Below, in pieces: positions 1 to 7,610 of a DNA stretch of 64,000 bases. Within the stretch, counting starts at the first letter, position 1, and every line of letters begins with the position of its first letter. The position numbers and the translations under genes are program-made. The stretch covers positions 2,604,001-2,668,000 of the forward strand of contig NZ_CP046654.1 of the NCBI RefSeq assembly GCF_009759685.1. Direction: 5' to 3'. This DNA comes from Acinetobacter baumannii (GTDB lineage Bacteria > Pseudomonadota > Gammaproteobacteria > Pseudomonadales > Moraxellaceae). Under the pieces are notes generated by a model. The model made no database searches, was not told where the DNA came from, and worked only from the letters and a program-made list of their open reading frames with translations.

Positions 1-1358
1 CCACTCGATTTTGTTCCGCCAAATGGCATTTGAGCTTCGTCATGTACGGTTGCGCCGTTAATATGACAAATACCCGAATCAATCTGTTTAGCGACTTCTA
101 ATGCCTGTGAAATATTCTGGCTAAACACTGCCGAAGACAGACCAAACTCGCTGTCATTTGCCAGTGCTATGCCTTCTTCAATGCTTGAAAAACGTTGAAC
201 TGTGCATACAGGTCCAAATGATTCTTCGCGGTAAAGCAGCATGTCAGGTTTAATATTGAGCACCAGCGTCGGTTGCATAGTGGTGTCTTCAATATGAATG
301 CCTAAAGGTAAGTCAGCCCCTTTGTTTTGGGCATCTTCTAACAAATGCTGAATACGGTTTGCAGCACGTCGACTTTCTAAAACACCGAGTACATTGTCTT
401 TTGAGGTTGGATTACCTGCCTGAATAGAACGGGTTTTCTCAATCAACTTTTCAATAAACTGGTCGGCAATATTGTCTTGAACCAAAACACGTTCGGTCGA
501 CATACAAATTTGACCCTGATTAAAGAATGCTCCAAAAGCGACTGCATTTACGGCTTCATTAATGTCAGCTTCATTTAAAACCACAACAGGGGCTTTACCA
601 CCCAATTCAAGTAAAACAGGTTTTAAATATTTAGCAGCAGTCTCGGCAATAATTTTGCCGACTTTGGTTGAACCGGTAAAATTAATGCGCTTCACGGCTG
701 GATGAGAGACTAAACGCTCTACGATTTGTGGTGCATCTTCGGCGGCATGCGTAATCACATTCACCACACCTTCACCCAGACCTGCTTCATGTAACACTTC
801 ACCAATGAGACGATGTGTTGCTGGACAAGCTTCCGATGCTTTTAATACAACGGTGTTGCCACAAGCCAAAGGCATGGCAAGCGCACGTGTTGCCAAAATG
901 ACAGGCGCATTCCAAGGTGCAATTCCTACAATCACACCGCAAGGAACTCGTACACCCATCGCAAGATTGCCCGGCACATCTGACGGAATCAGACTCCCGT
1001 CAATTTGTGTGGTCATTGCTGCTGCTTCACGTAACATGTTGGCAGCAAGGTGAACGTTAAACCCATACCATGTTGCAGTTGAACCTGTTTCTTGCATTCC
1101 AGTTTGAATGAATTGCTCGGTTTTTTGGTCCATTAAATCGGCTGCTTTTAATAAGCGTAAACGACGCTCGGTAGGCGAGAGTTTCGACCATACTTTAAAA
1201 GCTTGCTGTGCCGAATCGATTGCACGATCAACATCTTCCAATGTTGCAGCAGCAGCTTTAGTTGCTACCGTTCCATCAATTGGACTAATACGCTCAAAAG
1301 TTGCCTGATTTGATGCATCAACAGATTGACCGTGAATAAGTAACTGTACATTTTGCAT
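1..1358 (-). CDS. vdh: Vanillin/hydroxybenzaldehyde dehydrogenase (ALDH family), 3' end cut by window
   Basis: NAD(P)-dependent aldehyde dehydrogenase that would oxidise vanillin or 4-hydroxybenzaldehyde to the acid. About 452 residues are visible, and the last ~30 lie beyond the left edge. ALDH motifs are clear: APWNAP near residue 147, the FTGS cofactor-binding turn near 227, the general base in LLELGGKAP near 251, and the catalytic Cys in NQGQICMSTER near 285. The ATG start follows AAGGA by about 8 nt. It lies 37 nt downstream of the CoA hydratase/lyase gene in the same direction, so the two should be co-transcribed, and this fixes the likely substrate as the aldehyde made by that lyase. 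The Acinetobacter equivalent is called hcaB. Family is certain; exact substrate is inferred. Confidence 0.88.
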   Translation of the reverse strand, partial: MQNVQLLIHGQSVDASNQATFERISPIDGTVATKAAAATLEDVDRAIDSAQQAFKVWSKLSPTERRLRLLKAADLMDQKTEQFIQTGMQETGSTATWYGFNVHLAANMLREAAAMTTQIDGSLIPSDVPGNLAMGVRVPCGVIVGIAPWNAPVILATRALAMPLACGNTVVLKASEACPATHRLIGEVLHEAGLGEGVVNVITHAAEDAPQIVERLVSHPAVKRINFTGSTKVGKIIAETAAKYLKPVLLELGGKAPVVVLNEADINEAVNAVAFGAFFNQGQICMSTERVLVQDNIADQFIEKLIEKTRSIQAGNPTSKDNVLGVLESRRAANRIQHLLEDAQNKGADLPLGIHIEDTTMQPTLVLNIKPDMLLYREESFGPVCTVQRFSSIEEGIALANDSEFGLSSAVFSQNISQALEVAKQIDSGICHINGATVHDEAQMPFGGTKSS

Positions 1359-1395
1359 GGGTTGCGTCCTTACATTGCCATTAAAGAATCAAAAG

Positions 1396-2229
1396 TTAAC
1401 CAGTACGTTTATAACTCTGTAAACCCGGTTTAATTGATTTTTCATCTAAGAATTGTTTCAAACCTTCTTGGCGACCATTCTCGGTATCTCGGTGGATACA
1501 TTGATCGAGTTTGGCATATAAGTAATCTTCGTTTTGGTCCCATGTCAGTTCACGGCAACGCTTAAAGCCATTTTTAGCAGTACGAAGAACCACAGGGTTT
1601 TTCTCAAGTAAGCAATTTGCAAGTTCAGTCACTTCTGCTTTTAATTGGGCAAGCGGTACACTTTTATTCACAAGACCCATCGTTTCAGCTTCTTTACCGC
1701 TAAAAGTTTTACCCGTCATGATGTAATACAAAGATGCACGGTGACCTACGGTATCTGCCATTGCTTTACTTACAAGGTTGCCCGGTGGGATACCCCAGTT
1801 AATTTCAGATAAACCGAAAGTTGCTTCATCTGCTGCAATTGCTAGGTCACATGCCACTAAAGGTGAGAAACCGCCTCCGAAACACCAGCCGTTAACCATA
1901 GCAATGGTTGGTTTTGAATACATACGAAGAAGTTGCCACTGCCAGCGACATGAGTCACGTCGAATACGCTCTTGGAAAATCTCTGGTTGAGTGTCGACTT
2001 CACGGAAATATTCCTTCAAATCCATACCCGCTGTCCAAGAGTCACCTGCACCGGTCAGAACCAAAACTTTGGCATTTTGATCAAGCTCTAGCGTTTCAAG
2101 CACATCAATCATTTCACGATTGAGAGTTGGGCTCATGGCATTTTTCTTTTCAGGGCGGTTTAAAGTGACCCATGCAATTCCATCTTCAACTTTAACATCT
2201 ACTGTTTCCCAGCGGTTTTCATAACTCAT
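1396..2229 (-). CDS. ech: p-Hydroxycinnamoyl-CoA (feruloyl-CoA) hydratase/lyase
   Basis: Crotonase-fold enzyme that hydrates feruloyl-, caffeoyl- or p-coumaroyl-CoA and then cleaves it to the benzaldehyde plus acetyl-CoA. The protein (277 aa) matches the Ech/HcaA family from memory almost throughout: NRPEKKNAMSPTLNREMIDV at the N-terminus, oxyanion-hole segments GAGDSWTAGMDL and NGWCFGGGFSP, and the catalytic-region motif GLSEINWGIPPGN. The start chosen is the ATG of MSYENR, because AAGGAG sits 7 nt before it; a longer frame would extend through the AT-rich control region. It heads a two-gene unit with the aldehyde dehydrogenase and is divergent from a transporter, with paired inverted repeats in the shared control region. 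Called hcaA in Acinetobacter hca clusters. Confidence 0.92.
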   Translation of the reverse strand: MSYENRWETVDVKVEDGIAWVTLNRPEKKNAMSPTLNREMIDVLETLELDQNAKVLVLTGAGDSWTAGMDLKEYFREVDTQPEIFQERIRRDSCRWQWQLLRMYSKPTIAMVNGWCFGGGFSPLVACDLAIAADEATFGLSEINWGIPPGNLVSKAMADTVGHRASLYYIMTGKTFSGKEAETMGLVNKSVPLAQLKAEVTELANCLLEKNPVVLRTAKNGFKRCRELTWDQNEDYLYAKLDQCIHRDTENGRQEGLKQFLDEKSIKPGLQSYKRTG

Positions 2230-2274
2230 CTTCATACTCCTTGAATGATTTCTTGCTGTTCTGGGATTTAATCT

Positions 2275-2416
2275 AATATCAGTTAAACTTACATTCAAGT
2301 CTTTTTTGGAAAATTTTATAAATATTTTATAATTTGTTGTATTTTAAATATTAATTATTTTAAAAATTAATTTTAAATAAAAATATGTTGATTTTTTAAT
2401 AAGTTTAACTGATATT
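2275..2416. promoter_or_regulatory. Divergent hca control region with two inverted operator copies
   Basis: A 17-bp sequence AATATCAGTTAAACTTA at 2275-2291 recurs as its exact reverse complement at 2400-2416, 108 bp apart. Each copy contains a 13-bp dyad of form TnAGTT-A-AACTnA. The pair brackets the AT-rich gap between the divergent lyase and transporter genes. The natural candidate ligand is the MarR/HcaR-type repressor encoded at 3786-4244; HcaR is known to respond to hydroxycinnamoyl-CoA thioesters. The assignment of protein to site is inference. Confidence 0.6.
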
Positions 2417-2482
2417 TTTGGTGTGTTTAAAAATAATACACAAAGGGCTAAATGGAACGACTAGTCAATAAAGGACAACACA

Positions 2483-3715
2483 ATGGAAAAAATATCAGGA
2501 CAGCCTTCAAGGGCAAAAATCACGTTGCTACTGTGCTTTGCCATAGCGATTTTTGAAGGATTTGATCTTCAATCAATGGGGGTAGCCGCTCCACGAATGC
2601 GGGCTGAGTTTATGTTAGATAATGCCCAGATGGCGTGGGCATTTAGTGCTGCAATTTTGGGAACACTCCCAGGCGCAATATTAGGTGGTCGGTTTGCCGA
2701 TATTGTCGGGCGTAAGAAAATTCTGATTTTTAGTATCTTACTTTTTGGAATTATGTCTTTGCTAACCGCCTATGCGGCCAATTTTAGTCTGTTACTGCTT
2801 ATTCGTTTTTGTACGGGTTTGGGAATGGGTGGGGCGCTACCCATGATGATTACGCTTGCCTCTGAAGCTGTGCCTGACCAGCACAAAGGCACTGCAGTTA
2901 GTGTGATGTATAGCGGCATTCCTTTTGGTGGCTTACTCACTTCCGTCGTTGCCATGTCATTGGCAGGCGATGCAGAGTGGCGTCATATTTTCTATATCGG
3001 GGGGATTGCGCCTATTTTACTAATCCCACTGATTATGCGCTTTTTACCTGAGTCAAATGATTACCTGCAACGTAAAGTTCAGGCGCAAAAAACCACACCA
3101 TTCTTTGAGGTTTTATTTGCCAAAGAGCGTCGTATGTCAACCATTCAGCTTTGGATAAGCTTTTTCTGCACGCTAGTGGTACTGTATTTCTTGTTGAACT
3201 GGTTGCCATTGCTGATGGGTGCGCAAGGCCTATCAAAACTACAGGCGAACTATGTACAGATGGGCTATAACGTTGGCGGAATTTTAGGTTCGATTCTCAT
3301 GGGCGTATTGCTTGATAAATTACGCATGAGCTTTGTGATTAAGCTAATTTATCTCGGCATTTTATTTTCGCTGTGCTGTTTAGCAATTTCTCCAACCGTT
3401 GCTTTACTTGCACTTTCGGCAGTGGGTTGTGGCTTATTCATTGTGGGTGGACAATCGGCGTTGTATGGTTTGGCGGCAATGTATTATCCAACCGAAATGC
3501 GTGGAACCGGAGTAGGTGCCGCGGTTGCAATCGGGCGTATTGGTTCTTTTGCAGGACCTTTAATGGCTGGTTTTTTACTCTCGCTTGGACAAAGCTCGAC
3601 CATCGTGATTGGTTCAAGTATTCCAGTGATCTTAATTGCAGCGATCTCTGCATTACTTCTTGTCAAAAAACCTAAACAGCCTGTACATTTAGTACAAAGC
3701 TCAGGTGCTCGCTAA
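2483..3715 (+). CDS. hcaK: MFS aromatic acid transporter (AAHS type), HcaK-like
   Basis: A 410-residue, 12-helix major facilitator transporter of the aromatic acid:H+ symporter group, predicted to import hydroxycinnamates or related aromatic acids across the inner membrane. Family signatures are GFDLQSMGVAAP in helix 1, the loop motif GGRFADIVGRKK near residue 72, and LPESNDYL after helix 6. ATG follows AAAGGA. It is divergent from the lyase/dehydrogenase unit and followed by a MarR gene, the arrangement expected for hcaK-hcaR. Substrate is inferred from position only; the vanillate transporter VanK at 7611 is a second member of the family in this window. Confidence 0.75.
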   Translation: MEKISGQPSRAKITLLLCFAIAIFEGFDLQSMGVAAPRMRAEFMLDNAQMAWAFSAAILGTLPGAILGGRFADIVGRKKILIFSILLFGIMSLLTAYAANFSLLLLIRFCTGLGMGGALPMMITLASEAVPDQHKGTAVSVMYSGIPFGGLLTSVVAMSLAGDAEWRHIFYIGGIAPILLIPLIMRFLPESNDYLQRKVQAQKTTPFFEVLFAKERRMSTIQLWISFFCTLVVLYFLLNWLPLLMGAQGLSKLQANYVQMGYNVGGILGSILMGVLLDKLRMSFVIKLIYLGILFSLCCLAISPTVALLALSAVGCGLFIVGGQSALYGLAAMYYPTEMRGTGVGAAVAIGRIGSFAGPLMAGFLLSLGQSSTIVIGSSIPVILIAAISALLLVKKPKQPVHLVQSSGAR

Positions 3716-3723
3716 GTTTTAAC

Positions 3724-3753
3724 GAAAGTATGGGGTTAGAACCTCATACTTTC
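3724..3753 (+). terminator. Hairpin after the transporter gene
   Basis: GAAAGTATGGGGTT and AACCTCATACTTTC form a stem with a 2-nt loop and G-T pairs, followed by a weak T-rich stretch. It lies between the transporter and the MarR gene, so it may partly separate their expression. Confidence 0.45.
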
Positions 3754-3785
3754 ACTACAGATTTTCTTATGATGATTGAAAGGTT

Positions 3786-4244
3786 ATGGTACGTTCGAAT
3801 TTAGTTCAAAAAAAAGTAGAAGATGAGCCTAAGTTAAGTTACATGATTGCTCGTGTTGACCGAATTATTAGTAAACATTTAACAGAACATTTAAAAGAGC
3901 TTGAAATTACCTTACCGCAATTTACCGCACTTTCTGTTTTAGCTTCAAAAAGTAATTTATCCAATGCCAAGCTTGCTGAGCGTTCTTTTATAAAGCCCCA
4001 ATCTGCCAATAAAATCTTGCAAGATTTACTGGTGAATGGCTGGATTGAGAAAAAACCGGACCCGACACATGGCCGCCGTATTTTAATTACCCTGACCGAA
4101 AGCGGGATTGAAAAATTAAACAAATGCAATGAAGTGGTTTTAAAAGTCGAAGAAAAAATGCTTGAAGGCATTGATATTAACTTGGCTTATTTAATTCGTA
4201 ATAATCTCGATATTATGGTGAATAATCTTAAAAATTTTAAATAA
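3786..4244 (+). CDS. hcaR: MarR-family transcriptional regulator, probable HcaR
   Basis: A 152-residue winged-helix repressor. The recognition region reads NLSNAKLAERSFIKPQSANKI (residues ~59-79), and the wing carries DPTHGRRILITLTESG, typical of MarR proteins. It probably represses the hydroxycinnamate genes and is relieved by hydroxycinnamoyl-CoA, as described for Acinetobacter HcaR. It lies downstream of the transporter in the same direction, 70 nt away. The ATG has AAAGG only 2 nt upstream, a tight spacing, so the precise start is slightly uncertain. The dyads at 2279 and 2400 are its most likely targets. Family is certain; identity as HcaR is inferred from context. Confidence 0.72.
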   Translation: MVRSNLVQKKVEDEPKLSYMIARVDRIISKHLTEHLKELEITLPQFTALSVLASKSNLSNAKLAERSFIKPQSANKILQDLLVNGWIEKKPDPTHGRRILITLTESGIEKLNKCNEVVLKVEEKMLEGIDINLAYLIRNNLDIMVNNLKNFK

Positions 4245-4301
4245 GTGTGTTTGTTTAGGTTGAGTTAAATTGCTAAGTACTGATTCACACAGAAAATTGA
4301 T

Positions 4302-4318
4302 TTCATTTTGCAAATGAA
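4302..4318. promoter_or_regulatory. Perfect dyad upstream of vanR
   Basis: TTCATTTTGCAAATGAA is a perfect inverted repeat (7-3-7), ending 32 nt before the GTG start of vanR. It does not resemble the GGATCC-centred VanO sites upstream of vanA/vanK. It could be an operator for autoregulation or for another factor, or chance in AT-rich DNA. Confidence 0.35.
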
Positions 4319-4350
4319 CTTGCTAGCATCGAAGTGACGTTTTTGATGAT

Positions 4351-5043
4351 GTGTGGCAACGAATGTCTTCAGGACAACAAGTTTTACTAAAACTAAGAAA
4401 AATGATTATTTCAGGGGAACTTGAAGGCGGTGCCAGAATTGCCGAGATTCCTACTGCCGAGTTACTTGGCGTTTCACGTCAGCCTGTTCGTATAGCCTTT
4501 CGGTTGCTCGAACAAGAAGGTCTCCTCATTAAAAACCCAACTCGTGGTTATACGGTTCGTGAAATTTCCGGAAAACTGGTGCATGACGCACTTGAAGTGC
4601 GCGGTGTGCTTGAAGGGTTGGCTGCGAAAACTTTGGCAGAGCAAGGCTTAAGCGAAGAGCAGAAAAAGACGTTGCAACATTGCATTCAGGAAACTGAAAA
4701 ACTCTTTAATGAAAAAGACGAGTTTGGTGATGCTGAGCTAGAACGTTATCACCATTTTAATGTCATCTTTCATGACACCATTATTGAAGGAGCGCAAAAC
4801 GTTGCGCTTATCCAAGCATTGGCTAAAAACAACCAATTGCCGATGGCTTCTGCCCAAGCCATTACCTATGACCAGAACCAAGCTTTGTCAGAATATCGCC
4901 GTTTGCACTATGCACATTTGCAGCATTGTTCGATTTTCGATGCATTGGTAAATCGTCAGGCAGGGCGTGCCGAAACATTAATGCGTGAACACAGTAGTGT
5001 GGTAATTTTAGGTGAAACGCTAAGAAATGTTCTCAGCGCTTAA
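4351..5043 (+). CDS. vanR: VanR, GntR/FCD-family repressor of vanillate genes
   Basis: GntR-family regulator (230 aa) with an N-terminal winged helix (RIAEIPTAELLGVSRQPVR, residues ~28-46) and a C-terminal FCD ligand domain (ALEVRGVLEGLAAKTLAEQG; later FNVIFHDTI and MREHSS). It resembles Caulobacter VanR from memory, notably GQQVLLKLRKMIISGE. Vanillate should release it from VanO sites. The first in-frame start after a TAG is GTG at 4351; an ATG at 4363 is equally possible, and neither has a clear ribosome binding site. It is convergent with vanB, and four VanO-like sites lie at 7141-7470. Confidence 0.85.
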   Translation: MWQRMSSGQQVLLKLRKMIISGELEGGARIAEIPTAELLGVSRQPVRIAFRLLEQEGLLIKNPTRGYTVREISGKLVHDALEVRGVLEGLAAKTLAEQGLSEEQKKTLQHCIQETEKLFNEKDEFGDAELERYHHFNVIFHDTIIEGAQNVALIQALAKNNQLPMASAQAITYDQNQALSEYRRLHYAHLQHCSIFDALVNRQAGRAETLMREHSSVVILGETLRNVLSA

Positions 5044-5048
5044 AGTGA

Positions 5049-5080
5049 AAAGTTCCTTTATTTTTGAATAAAGGAACTTT
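5049..5080. terminator. Bidirectional terminator between vanR and vanB
   Basis: AAAGTTCCTTTAT and ATAAAGGAACTTT form a perfect 13-bp stem with a 6-nt loop between the two convergent genes, so it can end both transcripts. Confidence 0.75.
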
Positions 5081-5084
5081 CGAG

Positions 5085-6029
5085 TTAAAGCTCAATTACA
5101 AGATGTTTAGTTTTTGCACGAGAACAGCAGGGCGTAAACTGGTCATTTAGTGCATGTTCCTCATCGGTCATAAATAAATCGCGATGATCAGGTATACCTT
5201 CTACCACGCGGGTAATACAGGTACCGCAAATACCTTGTTCACACGAAACAGGAATATCAAAACCATTTGCAATTAATGCCTCAGTAGCAGTCTGCTCTGG
5301 TAATACTTCAAATCGACGGCCCGTACCTTTAACTTCAATAGTAAAAGCTTCATCGTTAGATGTATCTGCTTTTTGCGCGACAAAATGCTCTTGATGTAAC
5401 TGTTCATTGTGCCAGCCAGCTTGTTCGGCTGAGCTCATGACAAACTGCATAAACCCTGTGGGTCCACATACATATAAGTGTTTATCAGATGAAGCTTGGC
5501 CCAAAACCTCTGCCATATTACATTCGGTGTCTGGTTGGTCTTGAATGTGAAAATGAACTTGGTCACCAAAGTGTTCGGTTAAGTTGCCATAGAAGGCAAT
5601 CATTTCATGACTACGGACGAAGTAGTGTAATTCAAAAGGAATATTGGCTGACTTAAGTCGATACGCCATCGACAAAATAGGGGTAATACCAATACCGCCA
5701 GCAAATAAAACCGCCTGCTTTGTCTGAGGATGAATCTCAAATAAATTACGCGGTTCACCAATTTTTAAATGATCGCCTTCACGATATTCAGTGTGGATGC
5801 AACGTGAGCCACCGCGTGAATTGGCATCATGTAAAACACCAATCACATAACGATGCTTTTCAGTACAGCAGTTTGAAAGTGAATATTGACGGGTGAGGCC
5901 GTTTTTAAGATGCACATCAATATGTGCACCTGCTTCAAAACTCGGCAGCGCTGTACCATTTGCTGCAACCAATTCAAAAGCACGAATAGTGGGGGTGAGC
6001 TGGTGAATTTTTTGAATAATAACGTCCAT
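5085..6029 (-). CDS. vanB: Vanillate O-demethylase reductase subunit VanB
   Basis: Reductase (314 aa) passing electrons from NAD(P)H through FMN and a plant-type [2Fe-2S] cluster to VanA. Domains in order: FMN-binding barrel with RQYSLSN near residue 48, an NAD-binding Rossmann part with GGIGITPILSMAY near 111 and YVCGPTGFM near 191, and a C-terminal ferredoxin domain with CEQGICGTCITRVVEG and a final Cys in PCCSR. The ATG is preceded by AAAGGAG with 8-nt spacing. It lies 12 nt downstream of vanA, so the two are translated from one message. Confidence 0.95.
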   Translation of the reverse strand: MDVIIQKIHQLTPTIRAFELVAANGTALPSFEAGAHIDVHLKNGLTRQYSLSNCCTEKHRYVIGVLHDANSRGGSRCIHTEYREGDHLKIGEPRNLFEIHPQTKQAVLFAGGIGITPILSMAYRLKSANIPFELHYFVRSHEMIAFYGNLTEHFGDQVHFHIQDQPDTECNMAEVLGQASSDKHLYVCGPTGFMQFVMSSAEQAGWHNEQLHQEHFVAQKADTSNDEAFTIEVKGTGRRFEVLPEQTATEALIANGFDIPVSCEQGICGTCITRVVEGIPDHRDLFMTDEEHALNDQFTPCCSRAKTKHLVIEL

Positions 6030-6041
6030 GTTGATGCTCCT

Positions 6042-7118
6042 TTAAATAATCCGAATATTTGGAAACTTCTGTGCGGATGTTTCAGGAGGTGTTTTATTTT
6101 CTTCGGCAAGTAGTCGCTCAATCACTTTACGAGACTGTACACCGCCTGCATCGATGTTGAGCATGAGTAATTTGCGATGTGGATTATTTAAAATATTTTG
6201 TTGCTGTTGCTCCAGCATTTCTAAATCTTCAGTAAAGATTTTGCCTTGGCCTTCACGAATTTGATCGGTGAGTTCAGCATTATCTGGCTGGAAGTTACGT
6301 GCCATTCCCCAGAAATACCAATGTGATGTTTCAGTTTCCGGTGTAATAAAATCGACCACGATTGAGGACACTTTTTTGTCTTTCGGTGCGTGATAACCGC
6401 CATGTCCAGCATGCGCTACACCGACTTCAATGTGGACATTACTTGGCGCAAAGAAGTGGCAACGTTGCCAACGGTCAACAGGTACATCATCTGCTAAATG
6501 ATTGCCGCGAAGGGCCATTTGCCAAAATGGAGGTGCGATCACATTTTCCATATAGCGTTCGGTAATGATATGGTCACCGTCAACTTTAGTTACTGGCAGG
6601 GCTTCATCAATTTCTTTTTGCCCAATACTGCTTGAGTGAACATAGGTCTCATGGGTTAAATCCATTAGGTTGTCGATCATTAGGCGATAGTCGCAATGAA
6701 TGTGAAACAAGCCTCCGCCATAGCTCCATTCCGGATGATCTGCCCATTCTAAAGTTGGCAGTTTTGCTTCATCTGCTAAAGCCTTTTCACCTGGCCATAC
6801 CCAAATAAAGCCGAACTTTTCAACAACTGCATATGCTTTGTTACAAGGGAAACCATTTACACGTTGGACTGGCATTGAAACAGTCTTTCCGTCACAACCC
6901 ATGACTAAGCCATGGTAGCCACAGACAAGGTTGCCATCTTCGACATAGCCAAGTGAGAGTGGGGCACCACGATGTGGACAAAAATCTTCAACGGCTGCAA
7001 CTTGGTTTTCTTTACCACGATAAAAAACGATTTTTTCACCACAGATGGTGCGACCTAATGGTTTATCTTGGATTTCTTCTGGACGGCAAGCTACATACCA
7101 AGCATTTTTAATAAACAT
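6042..7118 (-). CDS. vanA: Vanillate O-demethylase oxygenase subunit VanA
   Basis: Rieske non-heme iron oxygenase (358 aa) that demethylates vanillate to protocatechuate and formaldehyde. The Rieske cluster ligands are Cys47/His49 in FCPHRG and Cys66/His69 in VCGYHG. The mononuclear iron site is indicated by DNLMDLTHETYVH. The start is the ATG of MFIKNAWYV, with AAGGAG 9 nt upstream; a longer frame would run into the operator region. First gene of the vanAB unit; a perfect VanO site at 7141-7152 lies 23 nt upstream of the start codon, so VanR binding would block this promoter. Confidence 0.95.
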   Translation of the reverse strand: MFIKNAWYVACRPEEIQDKPLGRTICGEKIVFYRGKENQVAAVEDFCPHRGAPLSLGYVEDGNLVCGYHGLVMGCDGKTVSMPVQRVNGFPCNKAYAVVEKFGFIWVWPGEKALADEAKLPTLEWADHPEWSYGGGLFHIHCDYRLMIDNLMDLTHETYVHSSSIGQKEIDEALPVTKVDGDHIITERYMENVIAPPFWQMALRGNHLADDVPVDRWQRCHFFAPSNVHIEVGVAHAGHGGYHAPKDKKVSSIVVDFITPETETSHWYFWGMARNFQPDNAELTDQIREGQGKIFTEDLEMLEQQQQNILNNPHRKLLMLNIDAGGVQSRKVIERLLAEENKTPPETSAQKFPNIRII

Positions 7119-7140
7119 TTGTGACGACTCCTTATCACTT

Positions 7141-7152
7141 ATTGGATCCAAT
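7141..7152. promoter_or_regulatory. VanO operator 1 (perfect)
   Basis: ATTGGATCCAAT, identical to the VanO sequence known from Caulobacter VanR systems. It lies just upstream of vanA. Confidence 0.8.
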
Positions 7153-7283
7153 TTATAATAAATAAAAATATTGGTCAATTGATAAGCAGGATCTTTTTTT
7201 TATATTATTTTCCCACATTGTTTATATTCTTAATATTAATCCAGAATTTTTTGTTTTTTAAAGTTTTGAGTATTGAAGTTTAA

Positions 7284-7295
7284 TTTGGATCCATA
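7284..7295. promoter_or_regulatory. VanO-like operator 2
   Basis: TTTGGATCCATA, centred on GGATCC, 143 bp from operator 1. Two positions differ from the palindromic ideal. Confidence 0.6.
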
Positions 7296-7374
7296 TTGAT
7301 CAAATTAAAAGAAGGATAAGGGGGAAATCCTTTGATTTGTGCAATTGAAAATGGATAATATTCTTATGGATCCA

Positions 7375-7386
7375 TATTCTTAATTT
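7375..7386. promoter_or_regulatory. VanO-like operator 3
   Basis: TATGGATCCATA, a perfect 12-bp palindrome around GGATCC in the middle of the vanA-vanK gap. Confidence 0.6.
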
Positions 7387-7458
7387 TAAATAAATTATAA
7401 TTATATTTTTCAGTTGCTTAATTTAATGATGATTAAATTTTAAAAATATTGTTGATTT

Positions 7459-7470
7459 TTTGGATCCAAA
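7459..7470. promoter_or_regulatory. VanO-like operator 4
   Basis: TTTGGATCCAAA, a perfect palindrome, placed to control the rightward vanK-porin transcript. The whole 7119-7610 gap is otherwise AT-rich and without a gene. Confidence 0.65.
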
Positions 7471-7610
7471 TATTCAGTATAGAAAAAGAGCAGGATGCTC
7501 AAAAAACAAATATTCCTCTAGGTCATTATGGATACGGATATGCATAACCACCCAATCGCTCATATTAGCAATGTCGTGTGTATCTCTTATCCACATTGGG
7601 AGATGCACAA

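Noticed and set aside
5843..7178. Extra frames overlapping vanA and vanB
   Set aside because: They are opposite or shifted frames of strongly conserved genes and have no features of their own.
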